DNA of 64,000 nt from assembly GCA_016927935.1 (NCBI GenBank), contig JAFGLS010000195.1, positions 1 to 64,000 on the forward strand, given 5' to 3'. Below the pieces are notes generated by a model. That model saw only the letters and a program-made list of their open reading frames with translations. It was not told the origin of the DNA and did not search any database. This DNA is from Syntrophaceae bacterium (lineage in GTDB: Bacteria; Desulfobacterota; Syntrophia; Syntrophales; Smithellaceae). Made by a program: the position numbers and the translations under genes. Below are positions 61,306-64,000 of the stretch, one piece after another. Positions within the stretch are counted from its first letter, which is position 1; every line of letters begins with the position of its first letter.

Positions 61306-62538
61306 TCATTTTATATAATAGAACATAATGGCAAAGATTGAGTCGGCCACAACAATCATAAAAATAGCCGTAACAACTGCGGAAGTGGTAAATTTACCAA
61401 CGTCCTGTGCACCTGAACGTACTTGAAATCCTTTTTGACAGCCGATTGCCGCAATTAATGCGGCAAAAACCCCAGCCTTAATCAAACTGGTAACAATGTC
61501 AAATACCTTTATGATTTTAACGGATTGGGTGATATATGTTTTTATTGTCAGGTCAAGGCTGGTAACACCTATAGCCATGCCGCCAAGAATACCGAAAAAA
61601 TCCGCGTAAATGGTCAAGATGGGAACAACTATAACGGTTGCGATGATTTTCGGCACAACCAAAAAATGAATCGGGTTAAAGCCCATTGTATTAAGCGCAT
61701 CCACTTCTTCATTAACCATCATCGTGCCGATTTCTGCCGCAAAAGCAGATCCGGAACGTCCCGCGACCAGAATTGCTGTCATGATAGGTCCCAGTTCCTT
61801 GATCATCGCAAAACTGACCAGAGCCGGAACGTAAATATTAGCGCCAATGGATTTTAATTGCAGAAATGACATAAAGGCAATGATTAAGCCTATCAGGAAT
61901 CCGATAAGAGCCACAATGGGCAGACCTTCCACACCAGCCCTCTGTACATAAAAAAGAACGTCTTTTCCCCGAATTGTTTTAGGATGTTTGATAGTATAAA
62001 GAAAAGCAATCAGCAACTCGCCTATAAACGTGATGAATTGGACAAAATCGCGGGCAATATGCAATGAATTTTTCCCAACCTGCGTAATAAAATCCTCATA
62101 ATATTTCTCCGCTTTAAAAGACAACCCGCGTCGTTCTCTCCGCTGGCATATAAAACTTTCTAAAGAACTTCCCGCTTCGGAAAGTGAATGATTCTGTGTA
62201 GCTTCTTGAATGACACTGAAAATACCTTTGGATTCATCGTTTAAATTAATTAACCGGCTTTCGATTTTTTGGCAAGCGGCTTCTTTTTCTATTTGAACAA
62301 AAGCCAGAGCTGCCGCACTGTCCAAATAATGGACTTCTGAAAAGTCTATAGTTACTGATTTTAATTTTTGTTTGGAAATTTCCTGCCTGATATCACCGTC
62401 GAAAGATGTCAAATTTTTCAGACCGAATTCACCGGTAAGATGAATAAAAAGATTAGAGTCTTCCCGTTTGTAAGAAATGCTGTATGGTTCCGGACTATTT
62501 TTTTGAGCTGGTCTTGTCATTTTTTGTTTCGCAGACAA
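61306..62538 (-). CDS. mlaE: MlaE permease with fused N-terminal STAS (MlaB-like) domain
   Basis: A 410-residue protein. Residues about 17-115 form a STAS domain (LFIHLTGEFGLKNLTSFDGDI, LKSVTIDFSEVHYLDSAAALAFVQIEKEA), equivalent to the separate MlaB of E. coli. From about 170 comes the MlaE permease with five helices and the family motifs VALIGFLIGLIIAFMSFLQLK, IMTAILVAGRSGSAFAAEIGTM and VNEEVDALNTMGFNP. The fusion supplies the ATPase-stimulating STAS partner in cis. It is first in the operon, with a good -35 box upstream. Confidence 0.92.
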   Translation of the reverse strand: MSAKQKMTRPAQKNSPEPYSISYKREDSNLFIHLTGEFGLKNLTSFDGDIRQEISKQKLKSVTIDFSEVHYLDSAAALAFVQIEKEAACQKIESRLINLNDESKGIFSVIQEATQNHSLSEAGSSLESFICQRRERRGLSFKAEKYYEDFITQVGKNSLHIARDFVQFITFIGELLIAFLYTIKHPKTIRGKDVLFYVQRAGVEGLPIVALIGFLIGLIIAFMSFLQLKSIGANIYVPALVSFAMIKELGPIMTAILVAGRSGSAFAAEIGTMMVNEEVDALNTMGFNPIHFLVVPKIIATVIVVPILTIYADFFGILGGMAIGVTSLDLTIKTYITQSVKIIKVFDIVTSLIKAGVFAALIAAIGCQKGFQVRSGAQDVGKFTTSAVVTAIFMIVVADSIFAIMFYYIK

Positions 62539-62572
62539 ATATCTAATAGGTAAATATTGAATTTGAAAAAGT

Positions 62573-62601
62573 ACTTAATCCCGTTACCTTATACTTGTCA
62601 A
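62573..62601 (-). promoter_or_regulatory. Candidate promoter of the mlaEFD operon
   Basis: On the minus strand TTGACA (62601-62596) is followed after 17 nt by TTAAGT (62578-62573), about 35 nt before mlaE. The -35 box is perfect, the -10 box is weak. Confidence 0.4.
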
Positions 62602-62833
62602 CGAAATTTCCAAAAGCATAATGCTCGAATTTTTTTTACGTTTCGTTTAATTGTTTTGAACATTTCATTGAAAAAACCCTCATAGAGCTTTTCTAAAATA
62701 ATTTTATAAATCCGGCATCTTCATTTAATTTCTTTATTTTTCAAATACTTACGATAACATATGTAAATTTTTTCAAAATTTGGCACGGTCTTTTCATTAA
62801 ATAAAGACAAATACCTTAAGGAGGTAACAGATC

Positions 62834-63109
62834 ATGAAAAAGACATGGACAACAACATTAGTAACAGTGGCGATTATTCTTTTAACGGCAACTTTTAGTT
62901 TCGCTGAATACGCTGCCGCAGGAGCGGCCAATTTCCCGTTTTTCCAGCTCGGTTGTTTAATCATCGGCGGATTGATTCTGGTTTCTTTAAAGCGCAAATA
63001 TGAAAAGATGTATGTCGGTGAAGTGGTGGGAATCTTTGCTCTCTATACAATTCTGATGGCGCTTTTCACCAATCCCGTGATTGAAACTGTAAAGACCCTT
63101 GTCAGCTAA
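62834..63109 (+). CDS. Small membrane protein with signal peptide, unknown
   Basis: A 91-residue protein: signal peptide or first helix (TTLVTVAIILLTATFSFAEYA), a second helix (FFQLGCLIIGGLILVSL), a basic loop (KRKYEKMYVGE) and a third helix (VVGIFALYTILMALF). TAAGGAGGT is a near-perfect ribosome binding site, and a strong terminator follows, so it is very probably an independently expressed gene. No family is recognised. Confidence 0.7.
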   Translation: MKKTWTTTLVTVAIILLTATFSFAEYAAAGAANFPFFQLGCLIIGGLILVSLKRKYEKMYVGEVVGIFALYTILMALFTNPVIETVKTLVS

Positions 63110-63189
63110 GAAGACAACAGTATCATTAATAAATGATGTTTGGGTACTTGTCAGTAACATCAAAAACATGATCTGTTAAAATAATACGA

Positions 63190-63219
63190 CCCCCTTAAAA
63201 ACTTTTGAGGGGGTTTTTT
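63190..63219 (+). terminator. Rho-independent terminator
   Basis: CCCCCTTAAAA and TTTTGAGGGGG pair over 11 bp with one G-T pair, then TTTTTT. It lies about 80 nt after the small membrane protein gene. Confidence 0.92.
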
Positions 63220-63362
63220 ATGCGTTGAAGAATGGACTTGACCCGACAATGAATGTGAAGATAACTCATTGCACTATCAGAAAGTCTCTATCCCGGGTGC
63301 AAAATGATTGCCTGCCTCGATGTAAATTATAGCGACACTGTGGCGTATGCCACCGCGAAGAG

Positions 63363-64000
63363 CTATTTCCGGTATACTTCTATATGTTTGGCAATTTTTT
63401 CCTGTTTTATCCAATCACCATACGATAAGCCTTTTTTGTTTAATTCATTTATCACTTTCTTCAAGTTTGGAGCGACTTTTCCGGCAGGCGCCGCGGAGAA
63501 GCTTGTCTGCGGCAGGGGCATGAATGTATGGGCATGAATTCTAGCACCTTTTCTTGCCAAATCCCGTATGACCATAATTGTAAGCTCTGTATCTTTTTTA
63601 GTTTCACCGGGCAGCCCGAAAATAAAATCCACATTGGCTTGCAATCCGGCTTTAATAGTCAATTCAACAGATTCATAGATATCCGTGATCGAGTGAGATC
63701 TGTTGCAATGCTCCAGCATATGTTGACTGCCGGATTGAGCGCCTATTATTAAATTGTCGCTATTTGCATATCTGACAATGAGCTCAATTGTCTCCGGTGT
63801 GACATGTTCTGGTCTGACTTCTGAAGGGAATGACCCCCAAAATAATTTTCCATCGGGTGAAATTATTTCCCTGATGCTCTTGAGTAATTCTTCAAGACTT
63901 TTCAAATTCAAAGTTTTTCCATCCGCAGAGCCGTATGATAAAGCATTCGGTGTGATTACACGTATGTCTTTTATATTTTTGCTTTTCATTGTTTCGACAT
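63363..64000 (-). CDS. Radical SAM protein, C-terminal part (cut by window edge)
   Basis: The frame stays open past the Met at 63989 to the window end (codons ...VETMKSKN), so the gene is 5'-incomplete. The visible 212 residues are the C-terminal half of a radical SAM barrel: IRVITPNALSYGS, LFWGSFPSEVRPEHVTPETIELI, NLIIGAQSGSQHMLEHCNRSHS, VDFIFGLPGETKKDTELT and AHTFMPLPQTSF. The pattern resembles B12-binding-domain radical SAM proteins and methylthiotransferase-like enzymes (QSGSQxML, FGLPGET). The CxxxCxxC motif lies beyond the window, so the exact family is not settled. Confidence 0.8.
   Translation of the reverse strand, partial: VETMKSKNIKDIRVITPNALSYGSADGKTLNLKSLEELLKSIREIISPDGKLFWGSFPSEVRPEHVTPETIELIVRYANSDNLIIGAQSGSQHMLEHCNRSHSITDIYESVELTIKAGLQANVDFIFGLPGETKKDTELTIMVIRDLARKGARIHAHTFMPLPQTSFSAAPAGKVAPNLKKVINELNKKGLSYGDWIKQEKIAKHIEVYRK

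Overview
The window reads as a chromosomal segment of a Gram-negative anaerobe, most likely a Desulfobacterota/Syntrophia-type bacterium (old Deltaproteobacteria). The reasons are a siroheme-dependent heme pathway (AhbD plus a siroheme decarboxylase subunit), a fused ADP-forming acyl-CoA synthetase, a full lipid A/BAM/Lol assembly cluster, and a BamA with an extra N-terminal domain. The taxonomic guess is inference; no rRNA or tRNA gene was recognised.

Layout. 1-2.7 kb: tail of an unseen gene, ahbD, siroheme decarboxylase subunit, a YIP1-like membrane protein, with two palindromic intergenic elements. 2.7-5.4 kb: polA with a degenerate proofreading domain. 5.4-7.8 kb: an AT-rich block of three genes (cytidylate-kinase-like protein, Lys/Pro-rich repeat protein, WG-repeat lipoprotein), each preceded by a similar upstream element. 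7.9-15 kb (minus strand): rho-rpmE-prfA-prmC-murA-hisD, interrupted by one plus-strand gene with a HEPN-like motif. 15.2-32.7 kb (minus strand): one long envelope cluster lysS-lolC-lolD-bamA-skp-lpxD-lpxA-gnnA-gnnB-lpxB-msbA-lpxK-waaF-gmhB-waaC-Trm112-like. It makes lipid A and inner core, exports them, and inserts outer-membrane proteins and lipoproteins. gnnA/gnnB between lpxA and lpxB predict a 2,3-diamino-sugar (amide-linked) lipid A.

33-35.1 kb: ADP-forming acyl-CoA synthetase. 35.1-39.2 kb: an accessory regulatory island with an ORF6N-domain protein with two matching palindromes, a Fur-family regulator fused to a SpoIIAA/STAS-like domain plus an unknown domain, an XRE repressor flanked by two matching palindromic operators, a STAS-like+PilZ protein, and two small unknown proteins. 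39.3-48 kb: four-S1-domain protein, aminotransferase, RRM protein, NodIJ-like ABC exporter, 36-residue basic protein, beta-CASP RNase, TonB-like protein, SWIB-domain protein. 48.4-57.6 kb: mdh, DUF1846 protein, an AT-rich SGNH hydrolase with a TPR-like insert, gap-pgk-tpiA, tatA, RodZ-like protein, inositol monophosphatase. 57.7-62.5 kb: unknown membrane protein, YjbQ, and an MlaEFD-type lipid transporter with an auxiliary lipoprotein. 62.8 kb to the end: small membrane protein and the C-terminal part of a radical SAM protein cut by the window edge.

The least explained structure is a dispersed repeat family in three intergenic regions (about 40.64-40.81, 42.33-42.53 and 56.64-56.80 kb). Its best units are hairpins with a 12-nt loop, stems that differ between copies but stay paired, and a following tail close to GRNYCTCATTA. 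The other notable area is the regulatory island, where two unrelated regulator types carry the same STAS-like module on either side of an XRE gene with its own operator pair.
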